Shown here: piece after piece, positions 36,197 through 47,449 of the stretch
How the letters are laid out: each line of letters opens with the position of its first letter
How positions within the stretch are numbered: position 1 is the stretch's first letter
Assembly (NCBI RefSeq): GCF_036013915.1
Contig: NZ_CP107899.1
Location: 5,890,001 to 5,954,000, forward strand
Reading direction: 5' to 3'
DNA from: Streptomyces sp. NBC_00464
GTDB lineage: Bacteria > Actinomycetota > Actinomycetes > Streptomycetales > Streptomycetaceae
DNA length: 64,000 bases
Made by a program: the position numbers and the translations under genes
The notes under the pieces: model-generated
What the model saw: only the letters and a program-made list of their open reading frames with translations
What the model was told of the DNA's origin: nothing
The model's database searches: none

Positions 36197-36955
36197 GTGA
36201 CAGCACCTCTGACGCCGCCGCACCAGCCCTCGCCCCACGACCCTTGGCAGACGCCGCCGGACGGCGGCAGCCCCACGGGTTCGCACCTCGGAACCTTGCT
36301 GCAGTCACCGGAGGAGCGGGAATTCCGCGCGGACCTGCGCAGGGCGGCGCTGGTCGCTCTCGCCGTGACGGTCGCCGGTGTGGCGCTCGGACTGCTCTGG
36401 CTCTGGCTGGCACCGCGGGTGCCGCTGGTCTCCGACGACACGGCCGTCTTCCTCAGCAACAGCGAGGGCGAGGAGGCGATCGGTGCCGACGGCACGTTCG
36501 CGCTTCTCGCGCTGGCTTTCGGTGCGGTTTCGGCGGGGCTGGCCTTCTGGTTCCACCGCAAGGGCGGGATCGCCCTCGTGGTGGGGCTCGCGGTGGGCGG
36601 ACTGCTCGGCTCGCTCCTGGCGTGGCGGCTCGGTATCTGGCTGGGACCGACCGACGACGTGGTCGCCCATGCGCGCGAGGTCGGCAAGGGCGTGATCTTC
36701 GATGCGCCGCTGGAGCTGCATGCGAAGGGGGCGTTGCTGGCGTGGTCGTTGGCGGCGATGGCCGTGCATCTGGGGTTGACGGCGCTGTTCGGGCCGCGGG
36801 ATCCGGAGCCGGAGTGGGGGGTGTACCACCCGGTGCCGTCGGGGGGTGCGCCCGCGCCGTCGGGGTCCGCGCCCGCGCCGTCGGGTCCGGCGCCGTCGTC
36901 CTCGCCCGAGCCGCCTGTGCCGCCGGTGCCGCCTGCGCCGCCGGCAGGGGCGTGA
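36197..36955 (+). CDS. DUF2567-type membrane protein
   Basis: A 252-residue membrane protein with a Pro-rich N-terminus (about 1-40), four hydrophobic segments and a Pro/Ser/Ala tail of about 35 residues. The regular Pro-rich tail repeats a PAPSG unit. It resembles the actinobacterial DUF2567 family, whose function is unknown. It lies 34 bases after the permease and may share its transcript. Confidence 0.65.
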   Translation: MTAPLTPPHQPSPHDPWQTPPDGGSPTGSHLGTLLQSPEEREFRADLRRAALVALAVTVAGVALGLLWLWLAPRVPLVSDDTAVFLSNSEGEEAIGADGTFALLALAFGAVSAGLAFWFHRKGGIALVVGLAVGGLLGSLLAWRLGIWLGPTDDVVAHAREVGKGVIFDAPLELHAKGALLAWSLAAMAVHLGLTALFGPRDPEPEWGVYHPVPSGGAPAPSGSAPAPSGPAPSSSPEPPVPPVPPAPPAGA

Positions 36956-36959
36956 GCGG

Positions 36960-37052
36960 GGCCGCTGCGCGGGGCCTTTCCCCTACCCGCCCCTTCCCGT
37001 AACCGGGGCTCCGCCCCGGACCCCGGTCCTCAAACGCCGGACGGGCTGGAAT
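36960..37052 (+). repeat. Dispersed intergenic repeat, copy 2
   Basis: Same consensus as 13812-13914, with the order CCGCTGCGCGGGGC, CCCGCCCCTTCCCGTA, a GGGGCTCCGCCCC hairpin and CAAACGCCGG (37031-37040). It lies just after a stop codon, as copy 1 follows divIVA. Confidence 0.75.
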
Positions 37053-37086
37053 TGGCCCGGTCCTGGAAGTGGCCCGGTCCTGGAAG
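37053..37086 (+). repeat. Two 17-base tandem repeats
   Basis: TGGCCCGGTCCTGGAAG occurs at 37053-37069 and 37070-37086 without gap, and a truncated third unit follows. It joins the dispersed repeat to the inverted repeat at 37098-37157. Confidence 0.8.
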
Positions 37087-37097
37087 TGGCCGGGTCT

Positions 37098-37157
37098 CAA
37101 ACGCCGGATGGGCTGACTATGGCCGGTGCCGGGCGCAGTCAGCCCGTCCGGCGTTTG
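37098..37157. terminator. Long inverted repeat, likely bidirectional terminator
   Basis: Arms 37098-37118 and 37137-37157 pair over 21 bases with a single mismatch around an 18-base loop. Each arm carries the CAAACGCCGG core of the dispersed repeats. It separates the convergent DUF2567 and YbaK genes. Confidence 0.7.
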
Positions 37158-37199
37158 AGGACGGAACCGGGGTGATGGGGGCCGGTGCCCCGCGTCGTC

Positions 37200-37703
37200 C
37201 TACGCCCGGCCGATCGGCGCGAAGAGCGCCCCCGTCAGGGCCGCCAGGTCCGTGGGCGACAGTTCGACCTCCAGGCCGCGGCGGCCCGCCGATACGCAGA
37301 TCGTCGCGTGGGACCGTGCCGACGCGTCCAGCACCGTGGGCAGCCGTTTGCGCTGGCCCAGGGGGGAGATGCCGCCGAGGACGTAGCCCGTGCTGCGCTC
37401 CGCCGCCGCCGGGTCCGCCATGGTGGCGCGCTTGCCGCCGGCCGCCGAGGCCAGGGCCTTCAGGTCCAGGGAGCCCGCCACGGGGACGACCGCGACCGTC
37501 AGACGGCCGTCCACGTCGGCGACCAGGGTCTTGAACACCCGGTCGGGGGAGACACCGAGGGCCTCGGCCGCCTCCTCGCCGTAGGAGGCCGATGCGGGGT
37601 CGTGCTCGTACGCGTGCACCGTGAACTCCGTGCCGGCCGCGGTCAGCGCGACCGTCGCGGGGGTGCCGCCGGACTGGGGCTGCTTCTTCGGCTTCTTCGC
37701 CAC
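37200..37703 (-). CDS. ybaK: Cys-tRNA(Pro) deacylase, YbaK/EbsC family
   Basis: Trans-editing enzyme that hydrolyses mischarged Cys-tRNA(Pro). The 167-residue protein has normal family length. It shows the EALGVSPDRVFKTLVADVDG segment with the key lysine, the LASAAGGKRATMADP region and a GYVLGGISPLGQ motif. Start is the ATG at 37703. The next upstream gene on the same strand ends 22 bases away, so co-transcription is possible. Confidence 0.88.
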   Translation of the reverse strand: MAKKPKKQPQSGGTPATVALTAAGTEFTVHAYEHDPASASYGEEAAEALGVSPDRVFKTLVADVDGRLTVAVVPVAGSLDLKALASAAGGKRATMADPAAAERSTGYVLGGISPLGQRKRLPTVLDASARSHATICVSAGRRGLEVELSPTDLAALTGALFAPIGRA

Positions 37704-37725
37704 GGGGGAGTGGCCCTCCGGTCGC

Positions 37726-38469
37726 TCAGTTGGGGTGGGTCGGGGCGCGGGTGAGTTCCACGGCGGGCAGCGACGGGAGGTGGCGGATGACGGCGGTCTC
37801 GGAGCGCAGGATCGTCAGCTCCTCGCGCAGCCGGGTCGCCGTGTCCGGGGCCTGGAGCAGCCGCTGTTTGGCGGGGATGTCCAGGACCGCTGCCGCGGCG
37901 ACCAGATAGGAGACGACCGATGGCTCGTGGGGCAGGTCCGCGCCCGTGGTCAGGGAGCGCTCGCTCGCGCCCGCAAGTCGCTTCTGGTACGCGCGGAAGG
38001 CCCGCAGGACGCCCTCGGTGAGCGCCTCCGCCTCCTCGCCCGGTTCCTCGTCGAGCTCTTCGAGCTCGGCGGTGAGATACGGGCCGCTCGCGTCCACGGA
38101 CAGGAGCTTCACCCTGCTGGTGCCGGTGGCCAGGACCTCGAAGCTGCCGTCCGAACGCTCCCTGATCTTCGCCGCGTCGGCGATACAGCCGACCCGGTGG
38201 AACGTCTGGACGGGGTCCGGGCCGAAGCCGTCCGCCGGGCCGCGTTCGACGGGGACGGTCATCGCGTCCGGCATGCCCGCGGCTGTCGGGGCGGTCTCGC
38301 GGCCGTCGCGGATGGCGACCACGGCGAAGCGGCGCGGTTCGTCCTCGTCGGTCTTCAGCAGCTCGCGCATCATGGCGCGATAACGCTCCTCGAAGACGTT
38401 CAGCGGCAGCACAAGGCCGGGAAACAGCACCGCGTTCAGCGGGAACAGAGGCAGGCGAGCGGTGGTCAC
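37726..38469 (-). CDS. Lon-protease N-terminal-like (LON substrate-binding) domain protein
   Basis: A 247-residue protein made only of the Lon substrate-recognition domain (LPLFPLNAVLFPGLVLPLNVFE at the start, cut here to its pattern) without the AAA or protease domains. Such stand-alone proteins are widespread but have no settled role. GTG 38469 has no ribosome-binding site, and a TACGCT box lies 8 bases upstream, suggesting leaderless translation. Confidence 0.82.
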   Translation of the reverse strand: MTTARLPLFPLNAVLFPGLVLPLNVFEERYRAMMRELLKTDEDEPRRFAVVAIRDGRETAPTAAGMPDAMTVPVERGPADGFGPDPVQTFHRVGCIADAAKIRERSDGSFEVLATGTSRVKLLSVDASGPYLTAELEELDEEPGEEAEALTEGVLRAFRAYQKRLAGASERSLTTGADLPHEPSVVSYLVAAAAVLDIPAKQRLLQAPDTATRLREELTILRSETAVIRHLPSLPAVELTRAPTHPN

Positions 38470-38474
38470 AACGG

Positions 38475-39500
38475 TCAAGCGTAATGGCCGCGCGCCCTGC
38501 CCCGGTCGGCCCGGTGGCCGGGCAGCGTTCCGGAGGCCACCCGGAGCCGTGCTCCGTCCCGTACGTCGAGGAATCTGCCGAGCGGATCGTCGGACACACA
38601 GGCCCAGGGGAACGACGTCGCGTGGGGTCCGATCTGCCGGAACTGTTCCAGCGCCTCGTCCCATCGGCCCCGTACCACCAGCACGTACGCGAGCAGATTG
38701 CGCACCTCGGCCGGCCATGCGTCGCCCGGCGCGAAGGCGGCGGACAGCGAGATCGCCAGGTCCGCCGCGGCGTCGATCCGTTCCTCCTGCACCGAGGTGA
38801 GCCCGGCCCCCGGCCCCTCGGTCAGCACCGCGAAGGCGGCCCGCAGCGGCAGCGCCTGCACCAGGGAGCTGGGCAGCGAGTCCTCCGCGGCCCGCTCGGC
38901 GAAGTCGAAGCACTCGCGGTGCGAGCCGTACCAGGCGGCGGAGAGGTACTGGAGAGCGGCGACATGGCAGCCGTAATGGTGTGTGGAGCGCTGTATGGCC
39001 TGTTCCCACAGCGCCTCGAACGTGGTGTGCGTGGCATGGGTGCCGCGGGCGTGGTCCAGCGCCAGGCGCCAGGGCACCGGATCGCGCGGATCGCCTTCGG
39101 CCGCCGCCGTGATCATCGGCCCGACCGCGCGCAGCTGCTCGGCGCGGGCCGGTGACTCCCAGGCCCGCTCGACCGCGAGCTGTGCCTTGACGAGGAGCGC
39201 GTCGCAGTCGTGCGGGGCTGCGGCCAGCCAGTCACGGAGCCAGCCGTCCCGGTTGCGGGCGAAGGCCACCAGCCGGTTCAGGCAGCGGTCCCGGCTCTCC
39301 CACTCGGCGGCCTCCCGGGTCGTCTCCAGCAGCTTCGCCGCCGGTTCGTACTCCCCGAGGGCGGCCGCCACCAGCGCGGGCGAGAGCCGCTCGTCAGGGG
39401 CGTCGAGCATCACCGCATGGTCCGCGGGCAACCCGGCGGACAACTCCGGGGCGTGCCGGATCATGCGCGCGGTACGGAGTAGAGCGCGGAGGAAAGGCAT
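38475..39500 (-). CDS. Hypothetical helical (TPR-like) protein
   Basis: A 341-residue soluble protein made largely of Ala/Leu-rich amphipathic helices, for example LAAAPHDCDALLVKAQLAVERAW and a VVRGRWDEALEQF unit that looks TPR-like. It has no signal peptide, membrane span or catalytic motif. It ends 5 bases before the Lon-N-like gene. ATG 39500 and ATG 39512 are both possible starts. Function unknown. Confidence 0.6.
   Translation of the reverse strand: MPFLRALLRTARMIRHAPELSAGLPADHAVMLDAPDERLSPALVAAALGEYEPAAKLLETTREAAEWESRDRCLNRLVAFARNRDGWLRDWLAAAPHDCDALLVKAQLAVERAWESPARAEQLRAVGPMITAAAEGDPRDPVPWRLALDHARGTHATHTTFEALWEQAIQRSTHHYGCHVAALQYLSAAWYGSHRECFDFAERAAEDSLPSSLVQALPLRAAFAVLTEGPGAGLTSVQEERIDAAADLAISLSAAFAPGDAWPAEVRNLLAYVLVVRGRWDEALEQFRQIGPHATSFPWACVSDDPLGRFLDVRDGARLRVASGTLPGHRADRGRARGHYA
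38478..38483 (-). promoter_or_regulatory. Candidate -10 for the Lon-N-like gene
   Basis: TACGCT on the minus strand sits 8 bases ahead of GTG 38469, overlapping the stop region of the preceding gene. Confidence 0.35.
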
Positions 39501-39756
39501 GGTGCAGACCATTGAAAAGCGCTGGTCGGGGCGGCGCCAGGGGGGCGCTGTGAAGCTTTGGTGCCGAGTGGATGGGTTGTGCCGACCGAGGCCAAGAAAG
39601 GGTAAAGGAAATCGCGGAATCTGGCCTGTTCCGGGCGTTCCGGTGGTCGGGATCCGGTGGTGCGCCCGATGCCAGGACGCCTGCGTCCGGCCACCTTCGG
39701 GCCTGCCGGGACAAGGGGCCGGGCCGGGGCGCCCTCCCGGCAGGCCGCCCGCAGGG

Positions 39757-41358
39757 TCAGCTGCGGCGCAGCAGCCGGGAGGCGCCGGCCGCGACGGTGG
39801 TGGCCAGTATCCAACCCAGCAGGACCAGGGCCGCCGCGATCCACTGCCAGCCGCCCTCCAGCCGCCAGTACCCGTCCTGGCCGAGGTTGATCACCGGCAC
39901 CAGCAGATCCAGCGCGTACAGCGCGGGATTCCACTCGGGATGCTCGCTGCCCTTGATCGACGCCGGTTCGTACCGTGAGAACGCCACCGTTCCCGCCGCC
40001 CACAGCACCGCCATCCACACCGTGGCCCGCCCCGGCCGGTAGCCGTACGCCACCGTCCAGTCCTGGACGAAGCCCCAGAGCTTCGCGGCGGGCGGCAGTG
40101 TCTCGCGGCGCCGCCGCTGCTTGGCGAGCAGCACCTCGCGGGCGTCCGCGTCCTCCCCGCTGCTGCGCAGGACGGCGGCCAGCCGCTCGTACGGCTCCGG
40201 TACGTACTCCGGGGTCGCCGCCGACACCCACTCCAGGCGCCGGGAGAGCGGGAAGTGCCCGTAGGGGACGAGGTTCTCGTACACGAAACCGCCCATCGCC
40301 AGGCCGCCCGGGCCCGGCCAGCTGGTCGACACGTCGATCAGCGTGACGACCTTCGCGCCGTTGAGCACCACCCTGCCCTGCGCCGGGCGCGCCGGGTTGA
40401 ACCGCAGTTCCGGGACGACGATCCGGCGCAGCGACAGCTCCTCGTGGCCGGCCAGCACGAAGACGGCCTTGTGCAGATCGACGGCGTCGCCGAACCGCCC
40501 GTCGTCCAGCCGCACCCCGCCCCGGCACCGGAAGACCTGCGGGCGGGTGCCGCGGGCCGGTGTCGGGAAGTTGGTGACGCCGTACGGGGGAGTGTTGCCC
40601 TGGTTCCCCGTGTCCACGCTGACCCAGGCCTCGCTCATGTACAGCGTCCGCTCCACACTCAGCTGCGGGGCGTTGAGCGCGCGGCGCCCCTGTGTCGCCC
40701 GCAGCCGGCTGCCGCGCAGGCTCAGCGAACCGCCCACCTTCGCCCCGCGCAGGCTCAGCTCGCCGTGCGTCTCGATCATCTCGGCCTGCAGGTCCTGGGC
40801 GACCGTGAGCCCGTCACCGACGAGCGCCCGGCCCTGCCGGTCGGGGCCGATATCGATCTGGCTGATCAGCAGATCCGTACCGATCTGGGCGTCCGTGAGC
40901 CGGATCCCGCGCTCGATCCGGCACCGCGGAAGATGGAGATCGCCCTCGGTGCGCAGCCGTGCCGCCTCCAGCCGCGGCATCGCGCACCCCACCATCCGCA
41001 GCGTCGTGAAGTGGCACTCGGGCAGCACCACCTCCTCCTCGAAGCGGCAGCCCGTCAGCTCCACATACGGATCGACGCGCCCGCCCGCGAGGTCGAGCCT
41101 TCCCGTGATCCGCAGCCCCCGGAGCTTCAGCGCCGCCACCCGGCCCGGCCGGGGCCGTGGACCGCTCAGCAGCAGCCGGGCGACGACCCGGGCCTCCACG
41201 CTGCGCTCGGGGCCCCAGACATGCGGGGCGAAGGGGTCGTCGCGCACCCTGTCGCGGGTGCGCAGGTCGTAGGTCGTCCCGGTCCGGAAGGCCTGCCACA
41301 TGCCCAGCTCTGCCGGGCTGAGGCCCTCCGGGAATTCCCCGTCATGCGGTTCGGTCAC
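39757..41358 (-). CDS. Membrane-anchored beta-solenoid-like protein (often labelled membrane-associated oxidoreductase)
   Basis: A 533-residue protein. Residues about 65-330 contain repeated short units with alternating Leu/Ile and polar residues (for example [30 protein letters not shown]), suggesting a pentapeptide-like or bactofilin-like right-handed solenoid. Two membrane spans lie at about 445-460 and 505-525. I see no nucleotide-binding or redox motif, so the common oxidoreductase label is not supported. GTG 41358 is the start. Function unknown. Confidence 0.65.
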   Translation of the reverse strand: MTEPHDGEFPEGLSPAELGMWQAFRTGTTYDLRTRDRVRDDPFAPHVWGPERSVEARVVARLLLSGPRPRPGRVAALKLRGLRITGRLDLAGGRVDPYVELTGCRFEEEVVLPECHFTTLRMVGCAMPRLEAARLRTEGDLHLPRCRIERGIRLTDAQIGTDLLISQIDIGPDRQGRALVGDGLTVAQDLQAEMIETHGELSLRGAKVGGSLSLRGSRLRATQGRRALNAPQLSVERTLYMSEAWVSVDTGNQGNTPPYGVTNFPTPARGTRPQVFRCRGGVRLDDGRFGDAVDLHKAVFVLAGHEELSLRRIVVPELRFNPARPAQGRVVLNGAKVVTLIDVSTSWPGPGGLAMGGFVYENLVPYGHFPLSRRLEWVSAATPEYVPEPYERLAAVLRSSGEDADAREVLLAKQRRRRETLPPAAKLWGFVQDWTVAYGYRPGRATVWMAVLWAAGTVAFSRYEPASIKGSEHPEWNPALYALDLLVPVINLGQDGYWRLEGGWQWIAAALVLLGWILATTVAAGASRLLRRS

Positions 41359-41461
41359 CGACGCTCCTTCCGCTCGGAGCCGTAAGACCTGGTGCGTAAT
41401 CCCCTTATTCCCTCTGGGTGACCAGGTGAACGCTCATAGTCAGCCGTCACACCGGGGGCAT

Positions 41462-41478
41462 GTATCAGCCAGTGATAC
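41462..41478 (+). promoter_or_regulatory. Inverted repeat upstream of hisD, candidate operator
   Basis: GTATCA (41462-41467) and TGATAC (41473-41478) form a 6-base inverted repeat with a 5-base spacer, 41-57 bases ahead of the hisD start. The divergent gap is otherwise GC-rich. An activator or repressor site for the his operon is possible. Confidence 0.35.
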
Positions 41479-41496
41479 GGGCGTCCGGGCGTCTGA

Positions 41497-44566
<3,070 letters not shown>

Positions 44567-44570
<4 letters not shown>

Positions 44571-44734
44571 CCGGCCTCAACACCGTCCTGATCCTGGTCG
44601 GCCTCTTCCTGGCCGGCGGGGTCTACTCCTTCTCGAAGCAGGGCATGCCCAAGGGCGTCATCGTGCTGCTCTCGATCGCCTCCGTGATGTGCCTGGTAGC
44701 GGGCGTCATGCGGATCCAGGGTCTCTGGGACTGA
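44567..44734 (+). CDS. 55-residue membrane protein within the his operon
   Basis: GTG 44567 overlaps the hisB stop. The predicted 55-residue protein has two hydrophobic segments (about residues 3-20 and 30-48) joined by a short SKQGMPKG loop. It belongs to a small actinobacterial family found between hisB and hisH. No function is known, and a link to histidine synthesis is only suggested by the coupled position. Confidence 0.75.
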
Positions 44735-44744
44735 GGAGCGAAAC

Positions 44745-45386
44745 GTGGATACGAAGAAGAAGGTCGTCGTCTTCGACTACGGCTTCGGCAACGTCCGGTC
44801 CGCCGAGCGCGCCCTCGCCCATGTCGGAGCCGACGTCGAGATCACCCGCGACTTCGACAGGGCGATGAACGCCGACGGGCTGCTGGTGCCCGGCGTCGGC
44901 GCGTTCTCCGCCTGCATGGAGGGCCTGAAGAAGGCCCGCGGCGAATGGATCATCGGACGCAGGCTCTCCGGCGGGCGCCCCGTCATGGGCATCTGCGTCG
45001 GCATGCAGATCCTCTTCGAGCGCGGCATCGAGCACGGAGTCGAGACCGAGGGCCTCGACGAGTGGCCCGGCACCATCGGCCCGCTCAAGGCCGACGTCGT
45101 CCCGCACATGGGATGGAACACCGTCGAATCCCCCGAGGACTCCCGGCTGTTCGCCGGACTCGACGCCGAGGCCCGCTACTACTTCGTGCACTCGTACGCG
45201 GCGCACGACTGGTCCCTCGAAGTCACCAACGCCAAGATCCGTGCCCCCAAGGTCACCTGGGCCACGCACGGCGAACGGTTCGTGGCGGCCGTGGAGAACG
45301 GCGCGCTGTGGGCCACCCAGTTCCACCCCGAGAAGTCCGGCGATGCCGGCGCCCAGCTGCTGACCAACTGGATCGAGACGCTGTAA
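44745..45386 (+). CDS. hisH: Imidazole glycerol phosphate synthase, glutaminase subunit
   Basis: Class I glutamine amidotransferase that feeds ammonia to HisF. The 213-residue protein has the catalytic Cys in GICVGMQ and the His/Glu pair in TQFHPEKSG; the oxyanion region PGVGAF is near residue 50. Its stop overlaps the priA start (TAATG). Partner hisF lies two genes downstream. Confidence 0.96.
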   Translation: MDTKKKVVVFDYGFGNVRSAERALAHVGADVEITRDFDRAMNADGLLVPGVGAFSACMEGLKKARGEWIIGRRLSGGRPVMGICVGMQILFERGIEHGVETEGLDEWPGTIGPLKADVVPHMGWNTVESPEDSRLFAGLDAEARYYFVHSYAAHDWSLEVTNAKIRAPKVTWATHGERFVAAVENGALWATQFHPEKSGDAGAQLLTNWIETL

Positions 45387-46111
45387 TGCCGAAGCTTGAA
45401 CTGCTCCCCGCCGTAGACGTCCGCGACGGCCAGGCGGTCCGCCTGGTGCACGGCGAGTCCGGCTCCGAGACCTCCTACGGTTCCCCGCTGGAGGCGGCGC
45501 TGGCCTGGCAGCGCTCCGGCGCCGAGTGGCTGCACCTCGTCGACCTGGACGCCGCCTTCGGCACCGGCGACAACCGCGCCCTCATCGCCGAGGTGGCCGG
45601 CGCCATGGACATCAAGGTCGAGCTCTCCGGCGGCATCCGCGACGACGCCTCGCTCGCCGCCGCCCTCGCCACCGGCTGCCGCCGCGTCAACCTCGGCACC
45701 GCCGCCCTGGAGACCCCGGAATGGGTCGCCAAGGTCATCGCCGAGCACGGCGACCAGATCGCGGTCGGCCTCGACGTCCGCGGCACCACGCTGCGCGGCC
45801 GCGGCTGGACCCGCGACGGCGGCGACCTCTACGAGACGCTCGCCCGCCTCGACTCCGAGGGCTGCGCCCGCTACGTCGTCACCGACATCGCCAAGGACGG
45901 CACGCTCCAGGGCCCCAACCTGGAGCTCCTGAAGAACGTCTGCGCCGCCACCGACAAGCCCGTCGTCGCCTCCGGCGGCGTCTCCTCGCTCGACGACCTG
46001 CGCGCCATCTCCTCGCTGGTCCCGGCGGGCGTCGAGGGCGCGATCGTCGGCAAGGCGCTGTACGCGAAGGCGTTCACCCTCGAAGAGGCGCTGGAGGCGG
46101 TCTCCGTATGA
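45386..46111 (+). CDS. priA: PriA: bifunctional HisA/TrpF phosphoribosyl isomerase
   Basis: (beta-alpha)8 barrel isomerase of 241 residues acting on ProFAR for histidine. In Streptomyces, PriA is known to perform the TrpF (PRA isomerase) reaction as well, because a separate trpF is absent. Catalytic Asp residues sit in LPAVDVRDG (about residue 9-11) and [12 protein letters not shown]. It is encoded in the his operon, while trpE, trpC, trpM and trpB lie 12-18 kb away without trpF. Dual function is inferred from family. Confidence 0.92.
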   Translation: MPKLELLPAVDVRDGQAVRLVHGESGSETSYGSPLEAALAWQRSGAEWLHLVDLDAAFGTGDNRALIAEVAGAMDIKVELSGGIRDDASLAAALATGCRRVNLGTAALETPEWVAKVIAEHGDQIAVGLDVRGTTLRGRGWTRDGGDLYETLARLDSEGCARYVVTDIAKDGTLQGPNLELLKNVCAATDKPVVASGGVSSLDDLRAISSLVPAGVEGAIVGKALYAKAFTLEEALEAVSV

Positions 46112-46506
46112 CCGACTCCGTCAAGCGCATCTCCTCCGGCGCCCCCTGGGAGGAGAAGTTCGGCTACTCCCGCGCGGTCGAGCTGCCGAACGGGCTGGTG
46201 CTGGTGGCCGGGTGCACCTCCGTGGTCGGCGGGGAGATCTCCGCAGGCAGCCCCTACGAGCAGGCCGTCGCCTCCTTCGAGGTCGCCTTCGAGGCGCTGA
46301 AGCAGGTGGGCCTGGGCCGCGAGGACGTCGTCCGTACCCGGATGTACGTCACGCACGCCCGCGACACGGACGAGGTCGGCCGCGCCCACAAGGAGCTGTT
46401 CGACGACGTCCGCCCCGCCGCCACCATGATCATCGTGTCCGGCTTCGTCGACCCGAGCCTGGTCGTCGAGGTCGAGGTCGAGGCCTACCGGGCAGGTGCG
46501 CGATGA
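46108..46506 (+). CDS. RidA-family enamine/imine deaminase
   Basis: A 132-residue YjgF/YER057c/UK114 protein. Family members hydrolyse reactive enamines released by PLP enzymes. The C-terminal half shows [18 protein letters not shown] and [25 protein letters not shown], with the conserved Arg-Met-Tyr/Val pattern and acidic terminus. ATG 46108 and its stop overlap priA and hisF by four bases each, so it is a fixed part of the his operon. Confidence 0.9.
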   Translation: MTDSVKRISSGAPWEEKFGYSRAVELPNGLVLVAGCTSVVGGEISAGSPYEQAVASFEVAFEALKQVGLGREDVVRTRMYVTHARDTDEVGRAHKELFDDVRPAATMIIVSGFVDPSLVVEVEVEAYRAGAR

Positions 46507-47258
46507 CGCTCGCCGTACGGGTCATCCCCTGCCTCGACGTGGACAACGGCCGGGTCGTCAAGGGCGTCAACTTCCAGAACCTGCGCGACGCCGGCGACCC
46601 CGTCGAAATGGCGAAGCTGTACGACGCCGAGGGCGCCGACGAGCTGACCTTCCTGGACATCACCGCCTCCAGCGGCAACCGGGAGACGACCTACGACGTG
46701 GTGCGCCGCACCGCCGAGCAGGTCTTCATCCCGCTCACGGTCGGCGGCGGCGTCCGCACCCCGGACGACGTCGACCAGTTGCTGCGGGCCGGCGCCGACA
46801 AGGTCGGGGTCAACACCGCGGCCATCGCCCGGCCGGAGCTGATCCGGGAGATCGCCGAGCGCTTCGGCCGCCAGGTCCTGGTGCTCTCCGTGGACGCCCG
46901 GCGTACCCCCGCCGGCACCTTCGAGGTCACCACGCACGGCGGCCGCAAGGGCACCGGCATCGACGCCGTCGAATGGGCGCACCGGGCCGCCGAGCTCGGC
47001 GCGGGCGAGATCCTGCTCAACTCGATGGACGCCGACGGCACCAAGGACGGCTACGACACCGAGATGATCGCAGCCGTACGCACGCACGTGACCGTTCCCG
47101 TCATCGCCTCCGGCGGCGCGGGCCGGCTCGCGGACTTCGCACCCGCCATCGACGCGGGAGCCGACGCGGTCCTCGCCGCGTCCGTCTTCCACTTCGGCGA
47201 TCTGCGGATCTCCGAGGTCAAGGGCGCTCTGCGGGAGGCCGGGCACCCGGTCCGCTGA
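46503..47258 (+). CDS. hisF: Imidazole glycerol phosphate synthase, cyclase subunit
   Basis: Barrel enzyme that uses HisH-derived ammonia to make IGP and AICAR. The 251-residue protein has [12 protein letters not shown] (catalytic Asp about residue 11), LTVGGGVRT, and [12 protein letters not shown] with the second catalytic Asp. It is the last gene of the coupled operon; the next gene starts 190 bases later. Confidence 0.97.
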   Translation: MTLAVRVIPCLDVDNGRVVKGVNFQNLRDAGDPVEMAKLYDAEGADELTFLDITASSGNRETTYDVVRRTAEQVFIPLTVGGGVRTPDDVDQLLRAGADKVGVNTAAIARPELIREIAERFGRQVLVLSVDARRTPAGTFEVTTHGGRKGTGIDAVEWAHRAAELGAGEILLNSMDADGTKDGYDTEMIAAVRTHVTVPVIASGGAGRLADFAPAIDAGADAVLAASVFHFGDLRISEVKGALREAGHPVR

Positions 47259-47314
47259 GGACCGGCAGGGGAGCACCGGCCGCGAGGACCGGTGAAGTTG
47301 CCGATGTGTGCCAC

Positions 47315-47377
47315 CGGGGTGCACCGCGAGAGTGGCGACCGCCAGAGAAATACGGCGGTTCCACGCGGTGCACCCCG
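47315..47377 (+). promoter_or_regulatory. Paired palindromes upstream of the esterase gene
   Basis: A perfect 14-base inverted repeat: 47315-47328 and 47364-47377, with a 35-base interval. The centre of each arm is the 8-base palindrome GGTGCACC (47318-47325 and 47368-47375), spaced exactly 50 bases. It could be a pair of regulator sites or an hisF terminator with a long loop. It precedes the esterase start by about 70 bases. Confidence 0.45.
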
Positions 47378-47449
47378 AAGGCCCCCGGTGACGACGGGCC
47401 CAGGGCCCCTGCCCGGCGTGGCTCCCGCCACGACCGAGAGGCCCCCCTC

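Noticed and set aside
36960..37157. Possible insertion-sequence remnant
   Set aside because: No transposase fragment, terminal inverted repeats at both ends or target-site duplication; better described as a dispersed intergenic repeat.
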